23,781 nt of DNA, taken from Saliniramus sp050485405 (GTDB lineage: Bacteria > Pseudomonadota > Alphaproteobacteria > Rhizobiales > Beijerinckiaceae). The translations under genes were made by a program, and so were the position numbers. The DNA lies in NCBI GenBank assembly GCA_050485405.1, contig JBJHBI010000062.1, positions 1-23,781 of the forward strand, given 5' to 3'. Of the stretch, positions 14,406 through 22,352 are shown piece by piece. The number at the start of each line of letters is the position of its first letter. Position 1 is the stretch's first letter. The notes under the pieces are model-generated. The model worked only from the letters and a program-made list of their open reading frames with translations, was not told the origin of the DNA and did not search any database.

Positions 14406-14467
14406 CCGGTGCAGGCCGGTATCGGGCACCGGCCCGATCCGCCGGCGCGAGAACGCCGGACGGGATC
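14406..14467 (-). promoter_or_regulatory. Two adjacent hairpins between mrpG and the histidine kinase gene
   Basis: GATCC and CCGGCG (14436-14440, 14442-14447) pair with CGCCGG and GGATC (14454-14459, 14463-14467) around a 6-base loop. Next to this, CCGGTGC (14406-14412) pairs with GCACCGG (14426-14432). Both lie in the 130-base gap between two leftward genes. They could end the mrp transcript or shape the kinase leader. No T-run follows, so intrinsic termination is uncertain. Confidence 0.4.
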
Positions 14468-14507
14468 ATCGATCATGACGCGCGCGGTGGCTGCAATATG
14501 GCGACGA

Positions 14508-15734
14508 TCAGCCGACCAGCACGTCTCCGCGAAAGCCCTTCGCGATGCGATCCTGCCAGAACATGCCCGCATCATGAACCTGACGCGCCGGCGGCGCGGC
14601 CATGATCACGGCGGCGATGCCTTCGGGAATGGTCGCGGCACGCGTGGGCGTGAGACCGGCGGCACCTGCCGCGGCTTCGAGCGCCTGTGCCTGCGCCGCA
14701 TCGCATTCACCGGCGAGGACTACGTCTCGGGCCTCCCAAAGCCCCGAGCCGAAGGCCCAGAGTGCGAGGTTCTGCACGGTGTCGGAACCGTCATGGCGGA
14801 TCGCGACCGGGCCGCTCGCGGGTGTCGCACCGACGAACAGGGTCGCGCCGGCATGGCGTTCGGCCAGGGTGAAGAGCTTGTCGCCGGGCGCCGCCTCACC
14901 GGCGGGCAAGCCGAGATCGGCACCGTGATCGCACCAGCCCTCGCAGGGCAGAAGCAGCAATTCGCGCGCCGCCGGATCCGAAGCCGGGATCAGCGCGAGC
15001 GGATCGCCTTCCTCGTAGGTGAGCGAGAACGGCACGCGGCTCTCCGCCGTCACACCCTGCGTCTCGGCCAGCGTACCGGCGAGCGCCGAGCGGATCACCT
15101 CGCCGGGATCGGGCACCTTGGCCCGCGCGATACAATCCTCGTCGATCACGGCGATGCCCGACAAAGGCACCGTCCGGGCATGGGCGAGCGCTTCCGCGCG
15201 CCGCGCGAGAGCGCGGGCATCGGGGCCGAAAATCGCAAAGCGCACGGCGTCGTAGCCGGGTTTCGCGAGCGCGGAGGCGGGTGAAGGAACCTGTACCGGT
15301 GCAGCCGGTGCGTCTTGCGAAGCCGATGCCTCACCGTCGTCACCGCCGAGCATGGCGCCCATGCGCCGCTCGAACGGGGCTTCGCCGCGTGCTTCCAGCG
15401 GCTGTTCGGAACGCGGCAACACGCCTTCCAGCGCATTCTCGCTGCTTTCCAGCGGCGCGCCCGAAATATAGGAGGCGCGGCCCAGCATATGGCCGGCGAC
15501 GGGCAGCGTCGCGAGCAGGAAGAGGAAGGTCGCGCCGGCGACGAGCAAAGCTTCCAGCGTAGCCATGTCGATGGCGACGCCCGTCAGCACGAGGCCCGCC
15601 CCGAGGGTTCCCGCCTTGGTAGAGGCATGCATGCGCTGGAACGGATCGACGAAACGCAGGACACCGATCGTGGCGACGCAGAGGAAGCCGACGCCGACCA
15701 GCTTGAACAGCAGTGCGACGATTGCGAGGATCAT
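14508..15734 (-). CDS. mrpG: Mrp Na+/H+ antiporter subunit G with long C-terminal extension (tandem USP-like)
   Basis: Residues 1-95 are a normal MrpG/MnhG: three membrane segments with the motif IGVLRFVDPFQRMHASTKAGT and then GLVLTGVAI. Subunit G normally ends at about 100-125 residues; this protein has 408. After a Pro/Ala-rich linker (about 96-160) comes a soluble region in two halves. The first (about 160-268) starts VRFAIFGPDARALARRA and ends in a strand, ELLLLPCEG. The second (about 300-408) has PVAIRHDGSDTVQNLALWA and ends AKGFRGDVLVG. Both halves resemble degenerate universal-stress-protein folds. This assignment is inference from pattern; the MrpG part is certain. The start overlaps the mrpF stop by 4 bases. 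The extension may regulate the antiporter on the cytoplasmic side. Confidence 0.88.
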   Translation of the reverse strand: MILAIVALLFKLVGVGFLCVATIGVLRFVDPFQRMHASTKAGTLGAGLVLTGVAIDMATLEALLVAGATFLFLLATLPVAGHMLGRASYISGAPLESSENALEGVLPRSEQPLEARGEAPFERRMGAMLGGDDGEASASQDAPAAPVQVPSPASALAKPGYDAVRFAIFGPDARALARRAEALAHARTVPLSGIAVIDEDCIARAKVPDPGEVIRSALAGTLAETQGVTAESRVPFSLTYEEGDPLALIPASDPAARELLLLPCEGWCDHGADLGLPAGEAAPGDKLFTLAERHAGATLFVGATPASGPVAIRHDGSDTVQNLALWAFGSGLWEARDVVLAGECDAAQAQALEAAAGAAGLTPTRAATIPEGIAAVIMAAPPARQVHDAGMFWQDRIAKGFRGDVLVG

Positions 15735-16021
15735 GGCTTCCTTTCCTTCTTCTCGAGGAACGAGGCGAGCGCCACCGTGGCGAGGAAGGCGATCAGCGAG
15801 ACGCCGAGCCCGACATCGAGGAATTCACGCCGCAACGTCACCGCCGCCGTCAGCGCACAGGCCGCCACCGCGATACCGGTGAGCATGTCGAGGGCGACGA
15901 AGCGATCGGCATAGCCCGGCCCGACGATCATCCGCACGGATGCGCCGACCAGCGCGATCACCAGGATCACGAGCATCACCACGGATACGGCGGTGACGAA
16001 AGCATCGATGGATTCAAACAT
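15731..16021 (-). CDS. mrpF: Mrp Na+/H+ antiporter subunit F
   Basis: The 96-residue protein has three membrane segments (about 10-30, 42-60, 68-90) and the family pattern VRMIVGPGYADRFVALDMLTG, followed by a short Lys-rich tail. MrpF is a small structural subunit of the hetero-oligomeric Mrp complex, which exchanges sodium for protons across the inner membrane. It overlaps mrpE by 8 bases and mrpG by 4, so translation is probably coupled. Confidence 0.92.
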   Translation of the reverse strand: MFESIDAFVTAVSVVMLVILVIALVGASVRMIVGPGYADRFVALDMLTGIAVAACALTAAVTLRREFLDVGLGVSLIAFLATVALASFLEKKERKP

Positions 16022-16358
16022 CTTCGATCCTCCGGATCAGGCCCTCGAAGGTCCCCTTGATGTCCTGCGACACGGCCTCGACACCGGGATTGTCGAGCAC
16101 GTGCACATAGAGCGTCTTGCGGTCGTCGGAGACGTGCAGGGAGGTCGTGCCGGGGGTGAGCGAGACCAGATTGGCGAGCGCGGCGATGCCCAGATCCGTA
16201 CGCAGATCGAGCGGAACCGCGACGACGGCCGGCTTCAGGCTCTCGAGCGGCGAGACCGCCGCGATCGCCACCCGCGAGGCGGACTGGATCAGCGCGATGA
16301 TGAAGACCACGAAGAGCTGACCCAGAAGCAGCAAGCGCATGGGTTTAAAGAGCGCCAT
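16014..16358 (-). CDS. mrpE: Mrp Na+/H+ antiporter subunit E, short form
   Basis: The 114-residue protein has one clear membrane region (about 8-34), then the conserved MrpE segment with VPLDLRTDLGIAALANLVSLTPGT (about 48-71, with linking residues), LHVSDDRKTLYVHVLD and a C-terminal helix. MrpE proteins are usually about 155-165 residues with an additional N-terminal membrane portion that is missing here. The ATG at 16358 is chosen because GGAGG lies 7 bases upstream and the start overlaps the mrpD stop as TGATG; a GTG at 16361 is possible. It is the fifth gene of the operon. The truncation is not an artefact of start choice, because the upstream frame is mrpD coding sequence. Confidence 0.88.
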   Translation of the reverse strand: MALFKPMRLLLLGQLFVVFIIALIQSASRVAIAAVSPLESLKPAVVAVPLDLRTDLGIAALANLVSLTPGTTSLHVSDDRKTLYVHVLDNPGVEAVSQDIKGTFEGLIRRIEDV

Positions 16359-17944
16359 CACTGAACCTCCTCTTCAACGCCGTCGGCTGCGCCGTTCTCG
16401 ATGATCTCCGTCTCGACAGCGCCCCCCTCGATCAAGGCCCCCGCTTCCGCCGCGGCCTCCGCGCCGAAGACCGGTGCGATATAGAGCGGCGGATCGACCA
16501 GCACGTCGCCGGCTTCGCGGGCGAAGTTGACGAAGGGCTCGGCGAACAGACCGATGGTCATGGTGACGGCGCCCAGCATCACGATCGGAATGATGAAGGC
16601 CACGGGCACGTAGCGCCGCCGCGAGGGCTTGACCGGCGAGGCCTTCCAGAAGGCCTCCATCCAGATCTTCATCATCGAGAACAGAGTCAGCACACCCACG
16701 ACCAGCGCCACGGCGGCGAGACCGTAATATTCGGCCCGCAGCGAGGCGTCGATCACGAGGAACTTCGCCCAGAAACCGGAGAGTGGCGGCAGCCCCGCCA
16801 GCGACAAGGCCGGTATCAGGAACAAAACCGCGAGCCAGGGATGCGATTTCAGCAACCCACCGGTCTTGCGCAGATCGTCCGAGCCCCCGGCCGCGCGGAT
16901 CGCACCCGCGAGCAGGAAGAGGTTCGCCTTCACGATGATGTGGTGGATGATGTAGAACGAGGCGCCCGCCCAGGCGATCGGTGTGGCGATCGCGAGGCCC
17001 ATCAGCATGTAGCCGATCTGGCTGATGATGTGGAATGACAGAATCCGCCGGATGTTCCACTGCACCGCCGCGCCGAACACGCCCGTGATCATCGTCATCG
17101 CCGCGATGAAGGTGAACACGTAGCGCAGCGCGTCACCCTCGATCAGGAAGAGCAGCGTGAAGGTGCGGAAGGTGGCATAGACACCCACTTTCGTGAGCAG
17201 GCCGGCGAAGATCGCCCCCACCGCGAAGGTCGCGGTGTGATAGGAGGCGGGCAGCCAGAAGAACAGCGGGAACAGGCCGGCCTTGATGGCGAAGGCCGCG
17301 AGGAACAGCATCGCCGCCGTCATCAGCCCCGGCGTCAGCGTCATGCCGGGCAGGATGCGCCCGAGATCGGCCATGTTCAGGGTGCCGGTCGCGCCGTAGA
17401 GGAGCGCGAGGCCGATCAGGAAGAGAATCGTCCCGAACAGGTTGAGCACGCCGTATTTGATGGTGCCGTCGAGCTGCTCGCGGCTGCGGCTGATCACGAG
17501 CAGCCCGAGCGAGGTGACGAGCATCACCTCGAACCAGACATAGAGATTGAACGCGTCGCCGGTGAGGAAGGCGCCGTTCACACCCGTGATCATGCCGTGG
17601 AAGAGCGGATAGAAGCCCGCCCGTTCGTGGCGCGCCCGCACGTCGTAGAAGCCGAAGATGCCCACCGCCAGCGCGAGCAGACCCGTGATCGCGACGAGCG
17701 CCGCAGCCAGCGGATCGGCGACGAAACTGATGCCGAAAGGCGGCGCCCAGCCACCGAACTGCTTGGCGATGACACCGTGTTCGACGACGGTCAGGGTGAG
17801 CTTCGCCGAGAAGACGAAGAGCAGCACCAGGCCGATCAGGCTGATGATGCGCTGGGCCCGGATATTGTGCCAGAAGCAGGCCGCGAGCGCCGCCGTCATG
17901 ATCGGGATCAGGACGGGCCAGAGCAGATCCAGCGAATCAGCCAT
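16358..17944 (-). CDS. mrpD: Mrp Na+/H+ antiporter subunit D
   Basis: This 528-residue protein is related to the proton-pumping complex I subunits (NuoM/NuoN-like), with about 14 membrane segments. The ion-path residues expected in the family are visible: Glu139 in NLYVWFEVMLVTSLG and Lys221 in AFAIKAGLFPLFFWLP, followed by the HTATF helix. It catalyses part of the sodium/proton exchange together with MrpA. The C-terminus carries an unusual acidic tail (about 485-528) ending GVEEEVQ. It overlaps mrpC by 8 bases and mrpE by 1. Confidence 0.95.
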   Translation of the reverse strand: MADSLDLLWPVLIPIMTAALAACFWHNIRAQRIISLIGLVLLFVFSAKLTLTVVEHGVIAKQFGGWAPPFGISFVADPLAAALVAITGLLALAVGIFGFYDVRARHERAGFYPLFHGMITGVNGAFLTGDAFNLYVWFEVMLVTSLGLLVISRSREQLDGTIKYGVLNLFGTILFLIGLALLYGATGTLNMADLGRILPGMTLTPGLMTAAMLFLAAFAIKAGLFPLFFWLPASYHTATFAVGAIFAGLLTKVGVYATFRTFTLLFLIEGDALRYVFTFIAAMTMITGVFGAAVQWNIRRILSFHIISQIGYMLMGLAIATPIAWAGASFYIIHHIIVKANLFLLAGAIRAAGGSDDLRKTGGLLKSHPWLAVLFLIPALSLAGLPPLSGFWAKFLVIDASLRAEYYGLAAVALVVGVLTLFSMMKIWMEAFWKASPVKPSRRRYVPVAFIIPIVMLGAVTMTIGLFAEPFVNFAREAGDVLVDPPLYIAPVFGAEAAAEAGALIEGGAVETEIIENGAADGVEEEVQ

Positions 17945-18389
17945 TGGTCTTCACCTCGTCGCTCTTTTTCTCGGCGATAGCGGGTTTCCCGGTTGCGGAT
18001 TTGTCCTCGGGCCTGCCGCCCGGGGGCAGGAAGGGCGAACCCATATCCTCCGCCGCCGTCATCTCGCGCGCATCGAGCGTGCCGAGCCGCTGATAGGCGG
18101 CCACCAGCAACGCCACCGCGAAGGCGGTCAGCGCGAAGCCAATCACGATCGCCGTCAGGGCGAGCGCCTGCGGCAGAGAATTCGCGGCATCGAGGGCGAG
18201 CTGCTGGTCACCCAGCGGGATCACCGCCGGCGACATCGAGCCGATACGCCCGGAGAAGAAGATCAGGAAGATCGCACCATTGGTCAGGAGAGCGAGGCCC
18301 AGGATGATGCGCACCACATGGCGCGAGAGCATCAGGTAGAGCCCGCAGCCTGCATAGACGGCGATCGCGGCAGCATAGAGGAAAGTCAT
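17937..18389 (-). CDS. mrpC: Mrp Na+/H+ antiporter subunit C (NuoK-like)
   Basis: The 150-residue protein has three membrane segments. The family pattern runs from GLYLMLSRHVVRIILGLALLTN to LPQALALTAIVIGFALTAF, homologous to NuoK of complex I. A hydrophilic tail of about 45 residues (from roughly 105, rich in Lys, Glu and Pro) extends beyond the usual core. The ATG at 18389 overlaps the mrpB stop by 4 bases, which decides the start against longer in-frame options. Confidence 0.93.
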   Translation of the reverse strand: MTFLYAAAIAVYAGCGLYLMLSRHVVRIILGLALLTNGAIFLIFFSGRIGSMSPAVIPLGDQQLALDAANSLPQALALTAIVIGFALTAFAVALLVAAYQRLGTLDAREMTAAEDMGSPFLPPGGRPEDKSATGKPAIAEKKSDEVKTNG

Positions 18390-18805
18390 CCCTGCTCCTC
18401 TTCGTAGAGGCGGAACATGAACGAGAGCACCCCGCCGATGACGACGAAATAGACGCCGACATCGAAGACGAGCGTGGTGCCGAGCTTGAGTTCGAACAGG
18501 CCGAGATCCAGCTCCAGCCACTGATGCTGGAGATAGGAGCCGTTCAGGACGACGCCGGGCAGGCCGCTGATTGCGGCGAGCACAAGACCGACCCCCATCA
18601 GCACGCCCGGATGGATGCGCAGCATCCGGCGGGCCTCGTCGACGCCGGCGGCGAAGGCGAGGGTGGCGAAGGCCGCCGCCCCCATCAGCCCGCCGATGAA
18701 GCCGCCACCCGGCTCGTTATGGCCGCGCAGGAGGATCCACAGCGAGACCACGACCATGGCGATGAAGAATATCCGCGTCGAGGCGACGAGAATGATGGAA
18801 CGCAT
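18386..18805 (-). CDS. mrpB: Mrp Na+/H+ antiporter subunit B
   Basis: The 139-residue protein has four membrane segments and the MnhB signature RGHNEPGGGFIGGLMGAAAF (about 28-47), plus DVGVYFVVIGG near the end. Here it is a separate gene starting 4 bases after mrpA, as in seven-gene (group 1) operons, not fused to subunit A as in rhizobial PhaAB. It overlaps mrpC by 4 bases. Confidence 0.95.
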   Translation of the reverse strand: MRSIILVASTRIFFIAMVVVSLWILLRGHNEPGGGFIGGLMGAAAFATLAFAAGVDEARRMLRIHPGVLMGVGLVLAAISGLPGVVLNGSYLQHQWLELDLGLFELKLGTTLVFDVGVYFVVIGGVLSFMFRLYEEEQG

Positions 18806-18809
18806 CGGT

Positions 18810-21164
18810 TCAGCCCTCCTTCACCGGCGCACGCGCCGTTTTCTTCCTGGCGACATTGGAGCGCCGCAGGAGCGCCCAGGCACCGAGCGCCGCGAAGGCC
18901 ACCACCGCGATCTCGCCGAACGTGTCGAGCGCGCGGAAGTCGACCAGCACCACGTTGACCACGTTGCGGCCGAAGGCCTCGGTATAGCTGACCTGCGCAA
19001 AGTATTCCGGGATCACCGGGTTGAACGGCACCGCCTCGATCCACAGGACGGCGGCGAAGATCGTCACGGCGAAGACCGCAGCCAGCGAAGCGTCGAAGCG
19101 CCGCTCGCCACGGGTGCGGGTGGTGGTGAACATCAACGGCAGGCGCAGGAGCACCGCCGTCACGATCACCACGAACAGCGTCTCCACCGAGAACTGCGTC
19201 AACGCCAGATCCGGCCCGCCATTGAGCAGGAAGACGAGCGCGAGCCCGTAACCGGCGAGGCCCACCCCGATGATCGCCGTGACGAGCGAGGTCGTCAGCG
19301 CCGCCACGAAGCAGCCCACGATGATCAGGCCCACGACGGCGACCATGTAGATGTTGAACTCCGGATGGTTCACGCTCGGGAAGACCGGCCCGTCACCCGC
19401 GAGCAGGGCATAGACCATGAAGAAGGTCACCACCGTGGAGATCACCACCGAATAGATGCGCAGATCGCCGTTCTGCAGCTTCAGCGTCGACCAGCGGGCA
19501 AGGGCGAGCGTGTTGTCCAGCACCCAATCGTAGCCGCGATCGGTGAGGAGCCGGTCGAAGATGCGGCGACGGCGCAAGGTGACGTGGATCGGATCCCAGT
19601 ACTTCGCCACCAGGACACCCAGCACCACGACGAGCACCGAGAGGGCCAGCATCGGCGTGAAACCGTGCCAGAGGTAGAACGAAGCGTCGAGCGGCGCGCC
19701 GTAGATCGCGGAAGCCGCCGGCTCGATCAGGCTCGTGGCGACGAGGCCGGGCGCGAGACCGAAGAGCAGGCCCGTCAGGCCGAGCGCCACGGGGCCGACC
19801 GTCATGCCCGTCGCCTCACCGTGATGCACGTGCAATTCCCGTCGCGCCGGACGGAAGAACGGGCGCAGCACCACGACGACGGCGATCGCCACCATGACCG
19901 TGTTGACCAGAACGCCGATCAGCACCGCGATCGCCGTGAAGGCCGATTCGATCTGCGCCTCGAAAAGATATTCCTTCGAGATGAAGCCGACGAAGGGCGG
20001 CAGGCCGGCAGCCGAGAAAGCGGCGAGCGCCGTCGCACCCGCCGTGATCGGCAGTACCGAGGCGAGCCCGCCGAGGCGGTTCAGGCGCGGTTCGCCGGTG
20101 GCGTGGATGACGATACCGGCGCAGAAGAACAGCGCGGCTTTGTAGAGCGCATGGGCGAGGATGAAGCCCACCGTGGCCACCGCCGCGACCTCCCCTTCGA
20201 GGCCGATCAGCATGGTGATGGTGCCGAGGGAAGCCACGGTCGAGAAGGCGAGCACCGCCTTGAAGGCGGTCGAGCGCAGCGCCTGAAGCGCTGCGATCAG
20301 CATGGTCGTGCCGCCGAAGGCGACGAGCGTCGGGCCGAACCAGGCGGCCTGGCTGAAGATCGGCGCCATGGTGGCGAGCAGGAAGACGCCGAGCTTCACC
20401 ATGGTGGCGGAGTGCAGATAGGCCGAGGCCGGCGTCGGTGCCGCCATGGCGTTGGGAAGCCAGAAATGGAAGGGCACCTGCGCGGATTTGGTGAAGGCGC
20501 CGGCCATCGTCAGGATGATGATCGCGGAGAATAGCGGGCTCTCCACCAGCGGTGCCGGGTTTTCCATCAGCGCGCTGATCGAGAAGGTCCCCGCCGTCAC
20601 GCCGATCAGGATGATACCGGCGAGCAGCGACAACCCGCCGCCGACCGTGACCAGCATCGACTGCAAGGCCGCCTTGCGGGCCGCGAGCTTGGTCGAATCG
20701 AAGCCGACGAGCAGGAAGGAGAGCAGGCTCGTCATCTCCCAGAAGACGAACAGGGCCATCAGGTTGTCGGCGGTCACCGTCGCGAGCATCGCGCTCATGA
20801 AGAGCAGGATGTAGAAGAGGAACTGCGCCCGGTAGAACGGCGTCTTCTCGTCCATGTAGGAGGCGGCATAGAGCGCCACGAGGGTGCCGATGCCGCTGAT
20901 CAGGAGCGCGAACAGCAAGGAGAACCCGTCGAGCCGGATCGTCAGGTCGATGCCGAGCGAGGGCACCCACGGATTCACCTCGACGATCGGGGCTTCACCG
21001 ACGGCGCGCAACTGCATCAGGAAGAAAATGAAGAGCAGTGCCGGAACGGCGACGACGAGTGCATTGCCGATCGTTTTCCACCGCGCCGCCGCAAATGGCG
21101 CGAGGATCGATCCGATCAGCCCGAGAACGAGCGCGAGAGTGACGGACAACGGCCTGGCCTCCAT
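18810..21164 (-). CDS. mrpA: Mrp Na+/H+ antiporter subunit A
   Basis: The protein has 784 residues and many membrane segments. The N-terminal part (about 1-500) is NuoL-like, with Glu143 (FVFWEMTSLLSF), Lys226 (FTKSAQVPFHFWLP) and the His251 region (ASAYLHSATMVKLG), all typical ion-path positions. The C-terminal part includes a DUF4040-like region and the subunit-A ending NVVNVVLVDFRALDTFGEI. The Met at 21164 is the family-like start (MEARPLSVTLALVLG), although its ribosome binding site is weak. As first gene of mrpABCDEFG it is expected to be driven from the 255-base gap upstream. The complex supports salt and alkali tolerance. Confidence 0.95.
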   Translation of the reverse strand: MEARPLSVTLALVLGLIGSILAPFAAARWKTIGNALVVAVPALLFIFFLMQLRAVGEAPIVEVNPWVPSLGIDLTIRLDGFSLLFALLISGIGTLVALYAASYMDEKTPFYRAQFLFYILLFMSAMLATVTADNLMALFVFWEMTSLLSFLLVGFDSTKLAARKAALQSMLVTVGGGLSLLAGIILIGVTAGTFSISALMENPAPLVESPLFSAIIILTMAGAFTKSAQVPFHFWLPNAMAAPTPASAYLHSATMVKLGVFLLATMAPIFSQAAWFGPTLVAFGGTTMLIAALQALRSTAFKAVLAFSTVASLGTITMLIGLEGEVAAVATVGFILAHALYKAALFFCAGIVIHATGEPRLNRLGGLASVLPITAGATALAAFSAAGLPPFVGFISKEYLFEAQIESAFTAIAVLIGVLVNTVMVAIAVVVVLRPFFRPARRELHVHHGEATGMTVGPVALGLTGLLFGLAPGLVATSLIEPAASAIYGAPLDASFYLWHGFTPMLALSVLVVVLGVLVAKYWDPIHVTLRRRRIFDRLLTDRGYDWVLDNTLALARWSTLKLQNGDLRIYSVVISTVVTFFMVYALLAGDGPVFPSVNHPEFNIYMVAVVGLIIVGCFVAALTTSLVTAIIGVGLAGYGLALVFLLNGGPDLALTQFSVETLFVVIVTAVLLRLPLMFTTTRTRGERRFDASLAAVFAVTIFAAVLWIEAVPFNPVIPEYFAQVSYTEAFGRNVVNVVLVDFRALDTFGEIAVVAFAALGAWALLRRSNVARKKTARAPVKEG

Positions 21165-21348
21165 CTCTTGGACGAGAACCCGGCAAACAGTGACCGGGCT
21201 CGATGTAAGCGTTCCGGATTCCCCCCGGGTGCCACGGGCGCACTTACGGCAAAACCCGTACCAATCGCGATTTAACCCGGGCACCTTAGCAAAACCTTGC
21301 CGTCCGGTGCGTTTTTCGCCGTGCGCGCAAGGGCTTGACGCACAGGGC

Positions 21349-21399
21349 CGTTCGCATTTCCGAACGTGGGCACCCGGCGGACGTTCGGATTTCCGGACA
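21349..21399. promoter_or_regulatory. Pair of related dyads upstream of the mrp operon
   Basis: CGTTCGCATTTCCGAACG (21349-21366) is a perfect 6-6-6 inverted repeat. CGTTCGGATTTCCGGACA (21382-21399) is a 15/18 copy in the same orientation. The centres are 33 bp apart, about three helical turns. They lie 185-235 bases upstream of mrpA and just behind the MOSC gene stop. They look like a tandem operator for an unidentified regulator. I could not place a convincing -35/-10 pair in the rest of the 21165-21419 gap. Confidence 0.45.
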
Positions 21400-21419
21400 T
21401 GGCCGGATGCCGCGCCGGA

Positions 21420-22214
21420 TCAGAACGGCAGCCCGCCACCGTCCTCTTCCGCGACCGGCATCAGATGCGCTCCGGTGGCGAGAGAGCCCGGCGCGACCAC
21501 CTTCGCATAGATGCCGCAATCCATATGGCCGAGATGGCGCATCAGCGCCTGCGGTATGGCGAGATCGCGCAGGCCCGTCGCGGGATCGACATTGGTCGCG
21601 GCGCAGCGCACGATCGGGCTCGTCACTTCGAGACGCAAGCCCGAGGGCGCTTCCAGCACCTTGCCGACGAGATCGAACTCCCCCCAGGCAGGCAGCCCGC
21701 TCACATGCAGATTGCCGCGAAAGCGCAGCGGGTCGACGGGTGCGCCGACCATCGCCTCGATGGCGGCGACGCTCGCGAGATTGATCAGCGACACGTAGCC
21801 CTTGGGCGAATCGGTGAAACGAAAGCCCGCCGGCGCGCAGAGCAGGGCGGGATCACCGCGCAGATCGCCCGTGGGGACGTGTCGCGCGACGAACTCCGCA
21901 ATGGCTCGGGCATCGTCGGGATCCCCGCATCGGGCCGTGATCCGCGCACCCCCCTCCCCTTCGATGACGAGCATATCGTCGGCGTCGACATAGCGGCTGC
22001 GCAAACGCGCGAGCGCCTCGTTACGCATCAGCATCAGATAATGCGTCTTGGATTTGTGGCGCGGCGCGGCGGGATCGAAGCCGGAAGGGCCGTTCTCGAT
22101 GGCGAGAATGCGGTCACCGGGGAAATAGCCGCCGGTCTCGAGCCGTGCATGGGTCAAGGGCTCGGGGGAGAGACCCTTGACGGGATAGCGGTGGAGCGCA
22201 TCGATGCGTATCAT
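21420..22214 (-). CDS. MOSC-domain protein (molybdenum-cofactor sulfurase C-terminal-like)
   Basis: The 264-residue protein has a MOSC N-terminal beta-barrel (IDALHRYPVKGLSPEPL near the start) and a C-terminal MOSC domain (about 110-250). The RFRGNLHVSGL motif (164-174) is present, as is the conserved Cys204 in VRCAATNVDPATG. MOSC proteins bind the molybdenum cofactor or carry sulfur for it; relatives reduce N-hydroxylated compounds (mARC/YcbX type). There is no fused ferredoxin or sulfurase domain. It is divergent from HemW, and 255 bases separate its stop from mrpA. Confidence 0.9.
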   Translation of the reverse strand: MIRIDALHRYPVKGLSPEPLTHARLETGGYFPGDRILAIENGPSGFDPAAPRHKSKTHYLMLMRNEALARLRSRYVDADDMLVIEGEGGARITARCGDPDDARAIAEFVARHVPTGDLRGDPALLCAPAGFRFTDSPKGYVSLINLASVAAIEAMVGAPVDPLRFRGNLHVSGLPAWGEFDLVGKVLEAPSGLRLEVTSPIVRCAATNVDPATGLRDLAIPQALMRHLGHMDCGIYAKVVAPGSLATGAHLMPVAEEDGGGLPF

Positions 22215-22247
22215 GATGACTTTGGGTTAACGTTGCGACGCGCCGGG

Positions 22248-22281
22248 CGCAAGCCGGTCGTGAGCGCATCGCAAGCCGGTC
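22248..22281. repeat. 12-bp direct repeat between MOSC and hemW genes
   Basis: CGCAAGCCGGTC occurs at 22248-22259 and 22270-22281, a period of 22 bp or about two helical turns, in the 138-base divergent gap. It may be a pair of regulator half-sites or a chance repeat. Confidence 0.4.
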
Positions 22282-22352
22282 CCGCCATGCCGCGCTGCCC
22301 CGCGCGCAAAAGCCTGGTTGCCAAATCCCGTGCTTTCCAGCAAACCACCGCC

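Noticed and set aside
21165..21348. Sigma70 promoter for mrpA around TTGCTA/TTAAAT on the minus strand
   Set aside because: The boxes are only about 11 bp apart and no alternative pair has both good matches and 16-18 bp spacing.
21366..22352. Long open frame running into hemW from far upstream (728 codons in total)
   Set aside because: The upstream part is antisense to the well-supported MOSC gene and lacks any recognisable domain. Long open frames opposite real genes are common in GC-rich DNA.
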